Positions 62,382 to 64,000 of a stretch of DNA of 64,000 nucleotides are shown here, piece by piece. The stretch is from Rheinheimera sp. (GTDB lineage Bacteria; Pseudomonadota; Gammaproteobacteria; Enterobacterales; Alteromonadaceae): NCBI RefSeq assembly GCF_030824435.1, contig NZ_JAVBXS010000095.1, positions 1 through 64,000 of the forward strand, in the 5' to 3' direction. Made by a program: the position numbers and the translations under genes. The first letter of the stretch is position 1, and each line of letters starts with the position of its first letter. Under the pieces are notes generated by a model. The model ran no database searches. It was not told where the DNA came from and saw nothing but the letters and a program-made list of their open reading frames with translations.

Positions 62382-63585
62382 TCTCACAACAGAACTTAAA
62401 ATTCCACCACTGCTTCGGCTGGCATTTCGGCCCTTGTTTTTATTGGGTGGCGCTTTTGGTTGTGTTGCCATCTTATTATGGGGGCTGGCGCTGTTTGGCC
62501 AGGTCAAGTTGTCCCCTGTTGGCAATATTCTGTTCTGGCACAGCCATGAAATGATTTTTGGTTTTGGCTGCGCCATAGTGGCCGGTTTTTTATTAACCGC
62601 CATGCAAAACTGGACTGGCCTGCGCGCACCCCACGGCACACCTTTATTGGTACTGGTATTGTGCTGGCTGGCTGCAAGGCTGCTGATGTTATTTGGCGCA
62701 GCTTTGCCGCTTTGGTTAGTGGCGCTGGTGGATTTATTGTTTTTACCTCTGGCGGCGGTGCTGCTGGCCAAACCCATTTTTGCGATAGGCCAGTGGCGCA
62801 ATTTGTTTTTTGTACCAGTGCTGATACTACTGACACTCTGCAATGCCGTCAGCTTCGCCGGTTTGTATTTTAACGACTATATGCTGCAACAACATGGCCT
62901 TTACAGCGCTGTGATGTTACTGACTTTAGTGATGAGCATTATGGGTGGCCGGGTACTGCCAATGTTTACCGCCAATGGCACCCAAACAAAAAAGGTAGAG
63001 CCGTTATTGTGGCTTGACCGCCTGGCGCTTGGGCTTTTGTGGCTGGTGTTTATTCAGCAGTTTTTAAAACTGGAAAATTTTTTACCGCACCCGCTGATTG
63101 CAACTTTGTATGCACTGGCGGCACTGTTTTTAGCCATTCGTTGTTGGCGCTGGAAAATCTGGATCGCGGTCAGAGTGCCACTGCTGTGGTCTTTGCATCT
63201 GGCTTATTGGTTTATTCCAGTTGGTCTTGCTTTATTTGCTTTGCATTACAGTGGCATCAGCCTGTTTGGTCATGTAGTGCTAAAAAGCACCGCTTTACAT
63301 GCGCTGACCGCCGGTGCTATGGGTTCGATGATTATCGCCATGATGGCGCGGGTATCTTTAGGCCACACAGGCCGGCCTTTGCAGGTGTCCGCTCTGATGG
63401 TGCCGGCTTTTGTGCTGGTGGTAGCAGCTGGCATTTGCCGCAGCCTGTTACTGCTGCTGTGGCCTGACAAAACACAAACATTATTGCTACTGGCGATTGG
63501 CTGCTGGGTGCTGGGTTATGGCCTGTTTTGTTATTGTTACGCCCATATTTTAACCAGCGACAGAGCAGATGGCAGACCGGGTTAA
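62368..63585 (+). CDS. nnrS: NnrS-family membrane protein
   Basis: A 405-residue polytopic haem- and copper-containing protein (about 12 membrane segments) of the NnrS family, which protects cells from nitric-oxide-related stress during nitrate or nitrite respiration. Signature stretches are LAFRPLFLLGGAFG, NILFWHSHEMIFGFGCAIVAGFLLTA, MGGRVLPMFTANG, and HALTAGAMGSMIIAMMARVSLGHTGRPL. ATG at 62368 inside the 3' end of the transporter gene, preceded by GGGA. No nitrite or NO reductase is adjacent. A terminator follows. Confidence 0.94.
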   Translation: MQITDLTTELKIPPLLRLAFRPLFLLGGAFGCVAILLWGLALFGQVKLSPVGNILFWHSHEMIFGFGCAIVAGFLLTAMQNWTGLRAPHGTPLLVLVLCWLAARLLMLFGAALPLWLVALVDLLFLPLAAVLLAKPIFAIGQWRNLFFVPVLILLTLCNAVSFAGLYFNDYMLQQHGLYSAVMLLTLVMSIMGGRVLPMFTANGTQTKKVEPLLWLDRLALGLLWLVFIQQFLKLENFLPHPLIATLYALAALFLAIRCWRWKIWIAVRVPLLWSLHLAYWFIPVGLALFALHYSGISLFGHVVLKSTALHALTAGAMGSMIIAMMARVSLGHTGRPLQVSALMVPAFVLVVAAGICRSLLLLLWPDKTQTLLLLAIGCWVLGYGLFCYCYAHILTSDRADGRPG

Positions 63586-63611
63586 AACCAACTTTTGCTA
63601 ATTAGACGGAA

Positions 63612-63636
63612 AAAACCAGCCATACGGCTGGTTTTT
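63612..63636 (+). terminator. Rho-independent terminator after nnrS
   Basis: The stem AAAACCAGCC-atac-GGCTGGTTTT with A and T flanks, 27 bp after the stop. Confidence 0.88.
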
Positions 63637-63855
63637 GCATTTTTGACTTGGCTGAGCCTACTCAGAAGTACCTTAATTTTAGATTTGCAGCGAATAAATA
63701 TAAGCAATGTAAAAGATGTAAATGCGCAGAGGTTAAGTTGCGATTCTTTCTTTAACAAACTGATTTTATTAAAAAAATTGAAGTTTTAATTAGTCCATTC
63801 CCTAAATTCATACTAGCCTTGTTGGATATCTGGAGTAGTATCCAAAGGAGTTAGT
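63637..63855. other. Intergenic region upstream of aer-like gene
   Basis: About 220 AT-rich bases that should carry the promoter of the partial chemoreceptor gene. No FNR or NarL pair is visible. The ribosome site AAAGGAG is at 63844-63850. Confidence 0.4.
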
Positions 63856-64000
63856 GTGAGAAATAATCAACCCATCACCACAAAAGAAAAAACCTTCTCG
63901 GCTGCAACCAAACTTATTTCCGTCACTGATACTCAAGGTAACATTGTGGAATGTAATGATGCTTTTGTGGATGTCAGCGGTTTTGAAAAACACGAACTGA
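63856..64000 (+). CDS. Aer-like PAS-domain chemoreceptor, 5' part only
   Basis: A GTG start behind AAAGGAG gives 48 codons before the window ends. The product begins VRNNQPITTKEKTF, then LISVTDTQGNIVECNDAFVD and VSGFEKHEL, the N-terminus of the FAD-binding PAS domain of aerotaxis receptor Aer (which has VSGY.LQEL at this point). The rest of the gene, including membrane and signalling domains, is outside. Another PAS-containing receptor cannot be excluded. Confidence 0.72.
   Translation, partial: MRNNQPITTKEKTFSAATKLISVTDTQGNIVECNDAFVDVSGFEKHEL

Overview
The window reads as the chromosome of a facultatively anaerobic, respiring gammaproteobacterium. The reasons are a NarX/NarL pair, NarGHJI and NarK of enterobacterial type, E. 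coli-like UbiTUV, FNR-type boxes, and a large Oar-like TonB receptor. An aquatic Alteromonadales/Chromatiales genus such as Rheinheimera would fit, but that is an inference from gene content. I see no insertion sequence, phage, integrase, rRNA or CRISPR array. A tRNA-Leu runs off the left edge.

Layout. 1-12.9 kb holds housekeeping and salvage genes: a LysR regulator divergent from an SDR oxidoreductase, a nucleoside transporter plus a 2OG-Fe(II) oxygenase, udk, a TonB-dependent receptor, a secreted EEP-family protein, and the salvage operon deoB-deoD-gpt. 13.1-19.7 kb is a compact molybdenum operon, moaA-mobA-moaB-moaC-moaD-moaE-modA-modB-modC, with a candidate Moco riboswitch and a NarL-type 7-2-7 box in its leader. 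19.7-25.8 kb (minus strand) holds a ThDP decarboxylase, an orphan CHASE-PAS sensor kinase, moeA and narL. An E. coli-type narK follows at 26.1 kb.

27.8-34.5 kb is an arsenic island. An ArsP-type permease is divergent from an operon of an ArsC-ArsR fusion, a second arsC, acr3, a CX5R phosphatase, a mini-thioredoxin, a GAPDH and arsJ. A 56-bp near-perfect palindrome overlaps the operon promoter. The GAPDH-ArsJ pair matches the known arsenate detoxification route through 1-arseno-3-phosphoglycerate.

36-63.6 kb is the nitrate-respiration block. It contains a nitrate-sensing (NIT) chemoreceptor with narX, then narGHJI with a parvulin-type isomerase, a porin with a duplicated 3' tail, the anaerobic ribonucleotide reductase nrdG-nrdD, oxygen-independent ubiquinone genes ubiT/ubiU-ubiV with mog, a PP2C-kinase fusion, two more NarK-family transporters and nnrS. 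An Aer-like receptor is cut by the right edge.

The genes form one programme. NarX-NarL and FNR-like sites stand before the moa, nar, nrd and narK units. Moco genes supply the cofactor of NarG, UbiTUV supplies quinone without oxygen, NrdDG supplies dNTPs, the NarK proteins move nitrate and nitrite, and the two chemoreceptors steer cells toward acceptors. No nitrite reductase and no moeB is present here.
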